A stretch of DNA of 64,000 bases from Aquabacterium sp. A7-Y (lineage in GTDB: Bacteria; Pseudomonadota; Gammaproteobacteria; Burkholderiales; Burkholderiaceae_C), in the NCBI RefSeq assembly GCF_026153205.1, contig NZ_JAPFBW010000029.1, positions 1 through 64,000 on the forward strand. Reading direction: 5' to 3'. The notes under the pieces are model-generated. The model was not told the DNA's origin. It was given only the letters and a program-made list of their open reading frames with translations, and ran no database searches. Position numbers and translations under genes: made by a program. Positions 49,661 through 58,487 of the stretch are shown in pieces. Each line of letters begins with the position of its first letter. Positions within the stretch are counted from its first letter, which is position 1.

Positions 49661-51076
49661 TCACATGACGAAGACCCAAAAATCGTCGCCCTTACCAGGC
49701 ACCAGCGGTTGCCCACGGGGCTGATCATCGGCGAAGGTATGGTCCACCACCCGTTCGTATCTGTACCAATTGGTCAGCTGGGCGGAGCCTGCCTTCTTGT
49801 TGTGCGCATCGTTGATCCGTTTGACGGAAGTGCGGTCGGGATTGAAGAAGCCGCCATTCCATGTTGAGGCGAACGGGTACTCGTCACAGGAGCAGGGCAC
49901 GGATCCGGCGGCGCAACTCGCCGATTGCTTCTTCGGCAAGCGTGTCTCGATCAGCGAGTTGGATGCACCGCAAGACCGATCGCGATTTTTTTCCTGCACC
50001 CTTTCGGATTTCGCCCGCTGCAAGGCGTTTATCCCGCGGACCTCGTCCGCTGCGATCGCCCGCGTTCCTGCTTTGAGCTTGAACTTGCCGGGCGAACGAG
50101 CGGCCGGATCCGGGTTGTTCTGCGCCTCGTAGATGTGCTGAGCGGCTTCGGATAGCGTCGTATCGGACCGGCTCAGGGGATAGACCGCTGCAGCGTCGGG
50201 AAACACGCAGCCATTGCTCCCACTGTGCGCCACTCCTTTGTCGCATCGCAACCTGGGCGGTTGGCCGAGCCCCGAGCCGACGTCGTTGTAGATCGGCGGT
50301 CCGCCGGGGTTCAGCGGCGCTTCGTACGGCGTTCCGTTCTGGGTGTAGTAGAAATTGAAGATGTCCACCAGGAACTCCTCCCAGTCGCTCTTGGTGTTGG
50401 GATCCTTCGTCCAAGAGAACGCGACGTCGAAGGCTTGGGCCGCACCCCATTTGCCGACGCTCGCGGTGCTGGCGACCACGTCGGGCGCGGTGTAGGTGCA
50501 CTTTTGTGCCGTGCTGTTGTTGTACCCGGAGGTACAGGCCACCCGTGGACGGAACTTGAGCACGGGACGTGGGTTTCTGCCCGTGTAATTGGGATCCGGC
50601 GTGAACTCCGCGACTTGGATCCTGATCTCGTAGCGTTTGGCGAGTCGGTTGGCGGGACCATGGGCTGACACTTGTGTCTTGACACGTGCGGTACCGACCC
50701 GCGTCTCGATGTACCCACTGTTCGGATCGGGCCTGGTGTACTCGTACACCGTGAGGTAGTTGCTGAGCCCAACGCGACAGTCGACGTGTCGGTTCACCAG
50801 GCTGCTCTCATAGTCGTTGTTGGCTCCGGTCACGGTCGCGAACTCGTTGTCGCTGCCGCACGGGTGCTCCCCGCCTCTCGGTATCCCGGACGCAGCTGCT
50901 GCCTGCGCATCGGTGACGTCCGCCCGGTCGACCGCAGCCTCGCTGACATCGACATCCTCGGCGGCCGCGGTTTCGTCCGAACCTCCGCCGCCGCATGCGG
51001 TCAAGGCACAGGCCGCCGCGATGATTACACCGACGGTGAAGCGCCGTGACCCTGTTCCAACTGCTCGTGCTGCCAT
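49661..51076 (-). CDS. Lipoprotein with C-terminal NucA/NucB-type nuclease domain
   Basis: 471 residues. The signal peptide ends in a lipobox, ALTACGGGG, so the protein is probably anchored in a membrane facing the periplasm or surface. A large Tyr/Asn-rich middle region follows (YEYTRPDPNSGYIETRVGTA). Near the end the segment SCDEYPFASTWNGG matches the NucA/NucB DNase signature, followed by TSVKRINDAHNKK and FADDQPRGQPLVPGKGDDFW. The ATG at 51076 follows AAAGGA. NucA/NucB proteins are secreted nucleases and often toxins; the acidic and Cys residues of the signature are intact. An immunity partner is not obvious. The SMI1-family gene downstream is a candidate. Confidence 0.75.
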   Translation of the reverse strand: MAARAVGTGSRRFTVGVIIAAACALTACGGGGSDETAAAEDVDVSEAAVDRADVTDAQAAAASGIPRGGEHPCGSDNEFATVTGANNDYESSLVNRHVDCRVGLSNYLTVYEYTRPDPNSGYIETRVGTARVKTQVSAHGPANRLAKRYEIRIQVAEFTPDPNYTGRNPRPVLKFRPRVACTSGYNNSTAQKCTYTAPDVVASTASVGKWGAAQAFDVAFSWTKDPNTKSDWEEFLVDIFNFYYTQNGTPYEAPLNPGGPPIYNDVGSGLGQPPRLRCDKGVAHSGSNGCVFPDAAAVYPLSRSDTTLSEAAQHIYEAQNNPDPAARSPGKFKLKAGTRAIAADEVRGINALQRAKSERVQEKNRDRSCGASNSLIETRLPKKQSASCAAGSVPCSCDEYPFASTWNGGFFNPDRTSVKRINDAHNKKAGSAQLTNWYRYERVVDHTFADDQPRGQPLVPGKGDDFWVFVM

Positions 51077-51378
51077 AGGGATCCTTTCGCAGAGTGCATA
51101 GGAGCACGTGTTCCTCGCACCAGCACGGAACGACGGCCGGGCCCGCGAGAGGTCGCACGTGGGGAAAAGGAAGGAAACCGTGCCGGACATAGGCGCGGAC
51201 AAACCGTCCTGCGTCATCTGGCGCGGTATGGCGGGAGTTGCCGATGAGTTCTTGATGTACCAGGCAACGGTAGCGACGATAGCGACCATCCGAGTGAGCG
51301 CCAACCTGCGATGGGTGTCAGGCGCCATGCCGGGCCGTCACTGTGCAGGGACGCGTACCTCGCCGCGATCAGATGAGG
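51077..51378. other. Intergenic region with possible IS4-type transposase tail
   Basis: On the plus strand at about 51200-51260 a frame reads CVIWRGMAGVADEF, close to VIWRGMARLADIQF of the IS4 fragment at 10956-11182. It has no end repeat and no upstream transposase, so the match may be chance. No other gene is supported. Confidence 0.35.
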
Positions 51379-51645
51379 TCAGGATCCACTCAGCAGCAAC
51401 AGCGCCTCGGCCTCGCGGCGGGCCAGAAGGCCGGGCAGCACCCGGCCGCGGCCGTAGAACCAGCGGCGCTGCTCGCGCACTGCAGCGGGCCAATCACGCA
51501 CGTTCACCCGACGACGCAATGAGGACGTGCGTAGCCGACCAGCACCAAGGTTGAAGGTGCAGTCGACGATCGCAGCCAGCCGGCCGCGCGTCCCGGTGGC
51601 GAGCCCTGGGCAGCTGCGCAGCGTTGTGCCGAACGCCTTGACTAG
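51379..51645 (-). pseudogene. GH24 phage-type lysozyme, C-terminal fragment
   Basis: A frame of about 85 codons reads RGRLAAIVDCTFNLGAGRLR, SSLRRRVNVRDWPAAVREQR, RWFYGRGRVLPGLLARREAE, matching the C-terminal half of T4/lambda-type GH24 lysozymes (FNLG and RVLPGLxxRRExE motifs). The N-terminal half, with the catalytic Glu, is absent and a stop lies just upstream in frame. It is a remnant, perhaps of a prophage. Confidence 0.75.
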
Positions 51646-51725
51646 GCTTGGACCAGATTAGCCATGGCCGGGAGGCTGGGCAGACGGCTTAGCTGGCAAG
51701 CAGCACATGCGCGTCCCGAGAGCCA

Positions 51726-51873
51726 CTATCGAGAATCCCGGCTCTCAGTCGCCAGCCGCCCGAGCAGCGGCGTCAGGTCTTGCAGCCAATGCGCCACCAG
51801 GTGCCGCACCTCCCCGTCGCGCTGCCACACCCCGTAGACCGCCATCAGTCGTGACTTGAGCAGGGCGTCCCGC
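51726..51873 (-). pseudogene. Error-prone DNA polymerase DnaE2, C-terminal tip fragment
   Basis: The last ~48 residues read RDALLKSRLMAVYGVWQRDG, EVRHLVAHWLQDLTPLLGRL, then SRDSR. This matches the C terminus of ImuC/DnaE2 (the usual ending is a SRDFH-like motif). Nothing of the polymerase lies upstream, and the fragment abuts an oppositely directed SRAP fragment, so it is gene debris. Confidence 0.7.
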
Positions 51874-52052
51874 TGCTTGTCATGCACAAGCCCGGCGAAG
51901 AGAAACTGATGATGGTGGTGCTCAGCGAGGAGGAGTACGCGCCGTGGCTGGAGGCACCGGTGCAGGAGGCGAGGCGCATGCTGAACCAGTACCCGGGAAG
52001 GACTCGCGGCGGGACCCGATCCGCTGCCGGCCAAGGGCTCGCGCGCCGCTGA
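51873..52052 (+). pseudogene. SRAP (YedK/HMCES-type) protein, C-terminal fragment
   Basis: The frame reads LLVMHKPGEEKLMMVVLSEE, EYAPWLEAPVQEARRMLNQYPG, which fits the C-terminal end of SOS-response-associated peptidase proteins (HKPGEEKRMPVIL and a following YxxWL segment). The catalytic N-terminal Cys domain is missing. It directly abuts the DnaE2 fragment, and both are SOS-linked genes, suggesting deletion of a former SOS cluster. Confidence 0.7.
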
Positions 52053-52387
52053 TGCAAGCGCCGAGGGCGACACCTAGCGCCAAGGAACAGGGCGGAGCGA
52101 CTGCCGCTCTATGGAGCGAGTTGCGCAAGGTTGCACGCCCGCGCTTTGGACTTCCTGTTGAGTGAGCGGTAGGCTGCCAGCTGTGCGGCAGCAGCTCGTC
52201 GATGAATCGGTGCGGCGACGGCTTCGAGCAGGTCGGGTGCCGATGGCGGGCAAGACCCGGCACAAGCGGCGTAGGGGAGGGGGCTCGACGTAGCTCTGTA
52301 AGACCAGACAAAGGCACCTCCTGCGCCACACACCTATGGCAAGATCCGCTCGGCAACCTGATGCTGCAACCATCGGAGGACCTGGAA
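52053..52387. other. 335-bp region without a supported gene
   Basis: A plus-strand frame open from 52202 is an upstream extension of the DUF4259 gene, whose start is better placed at 52388. No motif is seen. Confidence 0.5.
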
Positions 52388-52795
52388 ATGGGATGCTGGG
52401 CGATCGACTCTTTCAGCAACGACGATGCCGCCGACTGGATTGCGGAACTCACAGAGCAAGATGACTGGACGCCGGTGGACGAAGCCCTGGCCACCGTTGT
52501 GGAGACAATCGAATACGTCGAGGCGCCAGAAGCGGCCGAAGGTCTTGCCGCCGCAGAAGTCGTGGCCGCGGCGCTCGGCCGGCCTGGCCCGGCGGCAACG
52601 GCCAACCCGGCGCTCGTCAAATGGCTTGCCCGTACCCAGCCCCGGCCCAGCAGGCAACAGGTCGAAACGGCAGCAAAGGCTGTGGCCCGGGTGCTCGCGG
52701 AGGATTCAGAACTTCGCGAGCTGTGGGCGGAGACCTCAGATTTCGAGGCATGGAGGACCGATGTCGAAGGCCTCCTTGCGCGACTGAACGTCTGA
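52388..52795 (+). CDS. DUF4259 protein
   Basis: 135 residues. The N terminus MGCWAIDSFSNDDAADWI is the DUF4259 signature (MGAWG-x-D-F-x-NDDAxDW), followed by a helical Ala/Glu-rich body ending DFEAWRTDVEGLLARL. The ATG at 52388 has GGAGG about nine bases upstream. DUF4259 genes are often found among immunity-like genes near toxin loci; a function is not established. No adjacent toxin is recognised. Confidence 0.75.
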   Translation: MGCWAIDSFSNDDAADWIAELTEQDDWTPVDEALATVVETIEYVEAPEAAEGLAAAEVVAAALGRPGPAATANPALVKWLARTQPRPSRQQVETAAKAVARVLAEDSELRELWAETSDFEAWRTDVEGLLARLNV

Positions 52796-53098
52796 GACTG
52801 CAGCGCTCCGCGCAGTGGTGCCGTGAGCAGCCGACTGGTGTGTCAGTTTCTCCACCCGTTGCCGATGTCTTCCGTGGCTGCTATTGCGCGACTGGCGGCC
52901 TTGTGCAAGAGCCCTGCGCGACTGAATAATGACCGTTGGCAGCGGTAGCACGGTCTCGCACACTGTGAGCCACGGCGAGACCCGGCCGTCACCACGACGC
53001 GAGCGAAAGCCCGAGAAGAGCGGTACGTCGAGAATCCGATCGGCTCTCCGGAATGTCTGGACGGCAACGAGAGCACTGTAGTCGCAGGGGGGGTTGCA
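52796..53098. other. 303-bp intergenic region
   Basis: On the minus strand at 52897-52914 the sequence GGGCTCTTGCACAAGGCC resembles the outer end of IS5-type elements, but there is no transposase. The ribosome-binding region of the Lnt-like gene (GGGGGGTTGCAATG) is at the right edge. Confidence 0.4.
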
Positions 53099-54646
53099 AT
53101 GCGCATGAGGCTCCGCTTGTTTCTTTATGCGCTGCTCGGCAGTGCCGGCGGTATCGCGCTCTACGATGCCAGCTGGTGGCCCGTTCTCGCCATCTCGCTC
53201 GCGAGCTGGCTCGCCCTCCTGAGCCTGGACGAGGCTGCACGGCGTCCAACTGCGCCTTGCCGGCTTCTGTCGTTGGTTCATCTCGCTACGGGCTCGGCCG
53301 CGTACTGGGTCCCCCTGTTCACGGTGGCATTCGACCCGGTCGGCGCGGCTTTCGCTCACAACTTCGCCCCGGGGGGCTTCTGGCGCCTCCTAGTGTCGCT
53401 CCTGCTCGCCGGCTTCACAGCCAGCGGGTACGTGCTCGCCACTGCTTTCGCCTTTGATCGGTCTCGACGTTCGCCCACAGGCCGTGTGCTGCTGTTCGCC
53501 GGGTTTGTCTGGGCTTGGGAATGGCTCCGCACCGAGTGCCTGCACTGGCCATTGGCGAAGCTGGCGTATGGCTTCTCGAACAGTCCCCTGATGGATGTTG
53601 CACCCGTGGCCGGCGCCTACGGAGCTAGCGGTCTTGCGGTCGGACTGGCGACCTCGATCGCAGTGCTGGTTCCCATCCGGACCTGCGGGCCAGCTCTCCT
53701 TGCACCTGTTCTGATCATGTCTTCGGTCCTTGGCGCGATCGCGATGCTGCACCTCGATCGACGCGACCTACCGACGGACACCCGCCTGGTGTCCGTCGCG
53801 TTGTTGACTGCTCCTCCCAACGAGAAGTACGCGCGCGCGAGGCTGAAGGCACGGGCCGAATACATCATCGACTTTGCTGCCCATGCACCGGGCCAGACCG
53901 TCGTGTTCCCAGAAACCGCACTGCCCCTGCCATGGCAGCTCCTGCCGACGTCCGTTCGAGGGCGCATCCAGGAGATCGGGCAATCAAAGACCGTAGTCGT
54001 GGGTAGCTTCCGCATGACAGACGATCGAACCTTCAACACGGCCCTGGTGCTGTCGCCTGCGGAGCCCGTGGCCTTCGTCGACAAGCACATGCTGTTCATT
54101 TTTGCAGAGTTCTTTCCGCCCGGCCTGCAGTGGGCCAAGCCACTGATGCAGATGCCCTTCCAGGATCTGACGCCCGGCGAAGTGACGCGCGTCTACTCCG
54201 GCGAGCCGGTCCAATCGGTGCTTATTTGCCAGGACGTTGCATCACCGACGGTCAGCGCACGGCGTGCCGAAGGGACTGATTCGGTGCTCCTCATCAGCGA
54301 CTTGAGCTGGTTCGCCGATGACAGAGCCAGTGCCAACCAACTCATGATGGCCCGATGGCGAGCTGCAGAGACCGGGCGTTGGCTGCTGATGGCAAACGTG
54401 CCGAAAGGAGCAGCTCTCGTCACGCCAGCGGGCGTCGTTGCTCAAGAAGCACCCTCGCAGGCGTCAGCTTGGCACGTTGATGTGCCGCGGCTCCCCGCCG
54501 GGACGACGACGGTCTACATGCGAGCGCCGGCCGCCTTCCTGCTGATCTTGCCCCTCGGTCTCTTGCTGGAAACCCGAAGGAAAGAGAAACGGGGCACGAC
54601 GGGCGTGCTTGAACCCTCCGGCCCCCCACCGCCATCGCTTGGGTAG
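53099..54646 (+). CDS. Apolipoprotein N-acyltransferase-like (Lnt-family) membrane protein
   Basis: 515 residues. The N-terminal half has about six to seven transmembrane helices; the C-terminal half is a nitrilase (carbon-nitrogen hydrolase) domain. The Lnt-type catalytic residues are recognisable: Glu in TVVFPETALPLPW, Lys in FVDKHMLFIF (usually YDKxHLVPFGE), and Cys in LICQDVASP (usually ICYED). A final helix lies near residue 480 (FLLILPLGLLLE). The Cys neighbourhood departs from canonical Lnt, and this is probably a second, specialised paralogue. It lies ~450 bp upstream of the Tad pilus genes on the same strand and may modify a lipoprotein of that system (inference). Confidence 0.72.
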   Translation: MRMRLRLFLYALLGSAGGIALYDASWWPVLAISLASWLALLSLDEAARRPTAPCRLLSLVHLATGSAAYWVPLFTVAFDPVGAAFAHNFAPGGFWRLLVSLLLAGFTASGYVLATAFAFDRSRRSPTGRVLLFAGFVWAWEWLRTECLHWPLAKLAYGFSNSPLMDVAPVAGAYGASGLAVGLATSIAVLVPIRTCGPALLAPVLIMSSVLGAIAMLHLDRRDLPTDTRLVSVALLTAPPNEKYARARLKARAEYIIDFAAHAPGQTVVFPETALPLPWQLLPTSVRGRIQEIGQSKTVVVGSFRMTDDRTFNTALVLSPAEPVAFVDKHMLFIFAEFFPPGLQWAKPLMQMPFQDLTPGEVTRVYSGEPVQSVLICQDVASPTVSARRAEGTDSVLLISDLSWFADDRASANQLMMARWRAAETGRWLLMANVPKGAALVTPAGVVAQEAPSQASAWHVDVPRLPAGTTTVYMRAPAAFLLILPLGLLLETRRKEKRGTTGVLEPSGPPPPSLG

Positions 54647-55101
54647 CGCTGCATTTGGCCGGGCCTGTCAGGCAGTCGAACGAGCTCCATCCCACGGCAG
54701 TGAATGGCCCCTGCCGTGAAACCGCGACGTCCACGGGCGCCTGTGCGTCCTACCGACTTGCTACAACGTGACTCTAGGGCCCAGGGTGACGTGCGTGCCC
54801 ATCCCACCGAGGGGCGGTTCGTGCCTGGGCGAGACGGCCGCGGCCTTTGTGGAGGTGGCAGGAACGAGGTGAAGGACTTTGTCGCGGCCCCGCCCTCACC
54901 GCTCGGGCCCGAGTAATCCAGACGGCACGAGTTGAGGCTCCAGCAAATCCTTCATTCAGTTACTAGAAGAACAGATTTGAAAAACAAATGAGAAATCTCA
55001 TGGAAGACCTTACTTAACACTCTGTAAAGCTGTATCAAGATGGCATTTATGATACTGACACTCAGAACGTTCTTCATCAGCAAACCTTCAAGGGGAAGAG
55101 A
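54647..55101 (+). promoter_or_regulatory. Upstream region of the Tad pilus locus
   Basis: 455 bp without a gene. The last ~150 bp are clearly AT-richer than the surroundings (AACAGATTTGAAAAACAAAT, TTACTTAACACTCTGTAAAG) and probably hold the main promoter of the pilus operon. A purine-rich ribosome-binding site (AAGGGGAAGAGA) precedes the first pilin-like gene. I cannot assign -35/-10 boxes with confidence. Confidence 0.5.
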
Positions 55102-55377
55102 ATGAACGCAAGCAGGGAGTCCAGGAAAAGCAGGCAGCGTGGTCAAGGGATGACCGAATATGTCATTGTCGTCGCTTTGATTGCTGTCGCTGCCATCGCT
55201 GTATACCAGTACTTTGGTCAGACGGTCCGAAATCAAACGGCAGCAGTGGCGCAAGAAATTGCCGGCGGCAACGGTGCTGCGGCGCGGACAGAGGCCGGGA
55301 ACGCGGCAAACGATGCAGCGCGGCGAGCCGATCAGAAGGCGACGTTGAACGACTACACGAGTCAGAAAGACAAGTAA
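55102..55377 (+). CDS. Flp-like pilin or pilin-related small protein
   Basis: 91 residues. After a basic leader (MNASRESRKSRQRGQG) comes the segment GMTEYVIVVALIAVAAIAVY, which has the Flp/type-IVb pattern of a Gly before the cleavage point, Glu at about position 5 of the mature protein and a hydrophobic helix. The C-terminal tail (AGGNGAAARTEAGNAANDAA) is long and charged compared with standard Flp pilins. It is the first gene of the Tad locus and is separated by 74 bp from the next. It may be a minor pilin or the main subunit. Confidence 0.75.
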   Translation: MNASRESRKSRQRGQGMTEYVIVVALIAVAAIAVYQYFGQTVRNQTAAVAQEIAGGNGAAARTEAGNAANDAARRADQKATLNDYTSQKDK

Positions 55378-55451
55378 GAGGCGATCGATCCGAGGGCGAG
55401 CGCGCGCTTCCAATGCGAAGCTGGCGCTCGCGTTTCGTAAGGGAGGACAGC

Positions 55452-56855
55452 ATGGTTCCGATCGCCACCCCTGCCCGGCAGCGGGGTCAGGCAATGCTAC
55501 TCGGGCTGTTCGTGCTGATCATCGGCGCGGGCATGCTGTTTTTCCTGTTCAATTCGGGTCAGCTGCTGCGTGAGCGCGTCACCGCAACCAATGCAGCAGA
55601 TGCCGCAGCATATAGCGCGGGGCAGGTGATGGCTCGGGTCATGAATTTCGAGGCTTATAGCAACCGGGCGGTTATGGCCAATTCGGTCGCAATCGGCCAG
55701 CTCACGGCTTTGGCGTCCTGGAATAGATACGTCGTCGGCATTGCTTCTTCCTACGATATGCAAAGCCCCGGCTCTGGAGAGATTTGCGAGAGATTTTGCT
55801 TCACCGCCAAAGGTCTTCTCCCTTTGGCCGGCACCTACGGGGGTAATGCCGTCCTCGAAGCGTACACGGGCGTGGACGTTTTTGAAATCTACCGGACTTA
55901 TATCGCTCCGATTCTCGATTATTCCGTGCCCGCACTCATTTTTACCAGCAACGGTATCAGCAACCTGCGGATGCAGCCGCCAGGCATCAAGGACGTGTTG
56001 CTCGGGACCTTGCCGGTCGCGCGCCGCCAGGCCGTGCAGGACGTGGTCGATCGCAACTATGAAGGTTTCGGGCCTGCCCGCGGCACCGGCGTGCTGGTGG
56101 AGGACACGTTCTTCAGCTTTCAAAACGGCCCCATGATCCGGCGTTATCGGGGTGACGAGCGCGAGCGGCTGCGCGCCACCGTTCAGGCCGCTGCTTACAA
56201 GGACCCGTTTGTCGAAGCCCGTTCCTTCGAGCGCAAGACCTTGTTCCCCACCTGCGTCGGCGCCAACGGGGCCAAGTTCGATGAGCTCAAACGAGGTGGC
56301 GGGACGAAAGTCGGTCTGGATGACTGGGAAGCGATCGACACCTCGGCATGGCACGAGAAGTACCTGCGCAAAGGCAAGTGCCGCTCACGCGAGGTGCCCC
56401 TGGGGTACGGGGCCGGCGAAGCGGGGGGCGAAGAGGGGCTGTCCACGACCAACATGGGCGGCAGCGGAGCCAACAAACGCACCGCATCCTGGGCCGAGTC
56501 GAACGCAACGAGCATGGGATACACGGGGCTGCCGGCCTTCTATGAGTTAAGCGCCGAGGCACTGACTCGGGAGCGACCGGCCGCGCGCTTCGCCGTGCGC
56601 GTGAATCGCGCCAGCAACGACCTGCACGTGACAGGCAGAGCCGCGCAAACGCAGCCCTCGGGATCGATGGAGCTGATGGGCCCGGGCGGTACCCGATCGA
56701 TGGCGGCCCTCTCGGCCGTCGAGGTGTACTTTGAACGGCTGACCCCGCGAGACGACGGCCGGGACGAACTGGCCAGTCTGTTCAACCCCTTCTGGCACGC
56801 CCGCCTGGTCAGCCCCGGCATCGGTGCGATCGCCGAAACCCTGTCCACCCAATGA
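55452..56855 (+). CDS. TadG-like pilus assembly protein
   Basis: 467 residues. The N-terminal motif RQRGQAMLLGLFVLIIGAGM has the TadE/TadG-type GQAM...helix, and the following ATNAADAAAYSAGQVMARVM is the typical TadG Ala-rich stretch. The large extracytoplasmic part contains GGNAVLEAYTGVDVFEIYRT and KYLRKGKCRSREVPLG but no von Willebrand domain I can name. I chose the ATG at 55452 for the GGGAGGACAGC site upstream. The next gene overlaps its stop (ATGA). It probably anchors or helps assemble the pilus. Confidence 0.75.
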   Translation: MVPIATPARQRGQAMLLGLFVLIIGAGMLFFLFNSGQLLRERVTATNAADAAAYSAGQVMARVMNFEAYSNRAVMANSVAIGQLTALASWNRYVVGIASSYDMQSPGSGEICERFCFTAKGLLPLAGTYGGNAVLEAYTGVDVFEIYRTYIAPILDYSVPALIFTSNGISNLRMQPPGIKDVLLGTLPVARRQAVQDVVDRNYEGFGPARGTGVLVEDTFFSFQNGPMIRRYRGDERERLRATVQAAAYKDPFVEARSFERKTLFPTCVGANGAKFDELKRGGGTKVGLDDWEAIDTSAWHEKYLRKGKCRSREVPLGYGAGEAGGEEGLSTTNMGGSGANKRTASWAESNATSMGYTGLPAFYELSAEALTRERPAARFAVRVNRASNDLHVTGRAAQTQPSGSMELMGPGGTRSMAALSAVEVYFERLTPRDDGRDELASLFNPFWHARLVSPGIGAIAETLSTQ

Positions 56856-57688
56856 GCACGGCAGAACATTCCGGTTGCGGCTGGGCCTTCCCGAGAGCGC
56901 TCCTTCTCGGCGTGCTGGGCGCGCACGCCAACGCGCAGGTGCCGGCCGACCCCTTGCAGGGTTACCGGTCGTTGACTGCACAGTACGCCGAGGCAGCGCC
57001 CGGACGGCAGGTGCTCACCCGCTACGTCGTGCGCGAAGGCAAGCTCAAGAGCATCGGCGGGGTCAACCGGGACCTGCTGGTGCAGACCCAGCATCTGTGT
57101 GTCGAGGGCAAAGGTGTTGGCCGGAAGATCGAGGCCAACGCGCTGCCGCCCTACCTCAGCGTGCTGAGGGAGGAAGAGTACCTGAGCGAAGCAGCGAAGC
57201 TCACGGTACAGACACAGGCACGGCTGGAAGTGGGCTTGAACGACTGCAGCGTTCGATGGAAAACCTCGCGGCGCGGGACCCTGGGGCGGTGGAGCAAGGG
57301 GACCTGCATGCTGGACTTTGACAAGCGCACCTTCGCGGGCCGCTGCGAGGGGGCAGAAAAGCCGACTGCGGCGCGTGGCGGTGACGAGGAAGTGGCTGCG
57401 GCAGCCGCCACGGCGACGAGCGAGCAACGAACCGTCCACGGACAGCGCTGTGTTGTGATGGCCCACCCGGCGCCCGGTGAACTGATGGCGGGCGCCCAGT
57501 CTTGCTATTGGCTGCCGGCGGAGGCCGAAAAGAAACGGCTCCCCGGTTTGCTCAGCCGCCCACTGGCCCTCGAAGTGGACTTTGGGCGAGACAACGGGCG
57601 GGTGTCGGCGACCGAGCTGAACGAGGGCAAGCTGATGGATGCGCGGCTGTTTGCCATTCCCCTGGGGTTCTCCAGAGGTCAACGATGA
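56852..57688 (+). CDS. Exported hypothetical protein of the Tad locus
   Basis: 278 residues with a probable signal peptide (FPRALLLGVLGAHANAQ). The mature part has paired Cys (LCVEGKGVGRKI, NDCSVRW, GTCMLDF, RCEGAEK, QRCVVMA, SCYWLP), suggesting several disulfides. I recognise no family. It overlaps the stop of the TadG-like gene and the start of the TadE-like gene, so it is co-translated with both and is probably a pilus accessory protein. Confidence 0.65.
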   Translation: MSTAEHSGCGWAFPRALLLGVLGAHANAQVPADPLQGYRSLTAQYAEAAPGRQVLTRYVVREGKLKSIGGVNRDLLVQTQHLCVEGKGVGRKIEANALPPYLSVLREEEYLSEAAKLTVQTQARLEVGLNDCSVRWKTSRRGTLGRWSKGTCMLDFDKRTFAGRCEGAEKPTAARGGDEEVAAAAATATSEQRTVHGQRCVVMAHPAPGELMAGAQSCYWLPAEAEKKRLPGLLSRPLALEVDFGRDNGRVSATELNEGKLMDARLFAIPLGFSRGQR

Positions 57689-58476
57689 ACGGTCCTCACG
57701 TCAGCCGCCAGAACGGGCAGGCGCTTGCGGAATTCATCGTCGTGCTGCTGGCCCTGGGGGTGCTGCTGGTGTTGTTTCCTCTCATCGGGAAATACCAGGA
57801 CATCAGCCACCAGGCGCAGATGGCCAGCCGATACGTCGCCTGGCAATCCACGGTTCGCAACGACGCAGACGGGGGCAGCTTCGCCTCCGCCGACGAGATG
57901 GCGCGTGACGTGCGCAAAAGGTTCTTCGGGCCCACCACCTCGCGCATCTTCACCGGCGATGCCGCTTCCGACACTCCTCGGGATCGCAATCCGATGTGGA
58001 CCGATCACAAAGGCAGGCCGCTGTTGCAGGACTTCGGGGACGTGAAAGTGTCGTTCGGTGCAGCGGGTTCGACCGACCCGACGGCCGGCTTCAATGGGGG
58101 CGGGTCTCTGAGCGGCGTGTACCCGACCTTGTCGCCGGGCACCTTTGGGCTCAGCAACCGCGGCATCTTCCGCGGAACGGTCGAGGTCCGGCTGGCCAAC
58201 CTGGACGTCGCTTGGCTGGCGCCCTTCGACAACTTGAACCTGAGCATCACCCGGCACACCAGCATCATGCCGGACAGTTGGGCCGTGGCCAGCGCCGAAC
58301 GGGTCGAGTCGCGCGTCACCGACTCCCAGGCCAACTTCCCCAGCACGCCACTGAAGGCCCCCGCGTTGATTGTCACGCTGCCGGTGATGGCCCTCGAAGA
58401 CAACCGCATCAAACCGCCCGAATTGGGCAAGGTCGACTTCTGGCGCGACACCGTGCCGGCGGACCGCCTCAAGTGA
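57685..58476 (+). CDS. TadE-like pilus assembly protein
   Basis: 263 residues. The N-terminal segment RQNGQALAEFIVVLLALGVL has the TadE motif (GQxxxEF plus a hydrophobic helix), followed by a large extracytoplasmic part with MASRYVAWQSTVRNDADG. It starts inside the stop of the preceding gene (ATGA). It is longer than typical TadE (~170 residues), with an extra region of about 90 residues (GPTTSRIFTGDAASDTPRDR). It is a likely minor pilin-like protein of the Tad system. Confidence 0.75.
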   Translation: MNGPHVSRQNGQALAEFIVVLLALGVLLVLFPLIGKYQDISHQAQMASRYVAWQSTVRNDADGGSFASADEMARDVRKRFFGPTTSRIFTGDAASDTPRDRNPMWTDHKGRPLLQDFGDVKVSFGAAGSTDPTAGFNGGGSLSGVYPTLSPGTFGLSNRGIFRGTVEVRLANLDVAWLAPFDNLNLSITRHTSIMPDSWAVASAERVESRVTDSQANFPSTPLKAPALIVTLPVMALEDNRIKPPELGKVDFWRDTVPADRLK

Positions 58477-58487
58477 GGAGGCACGAC

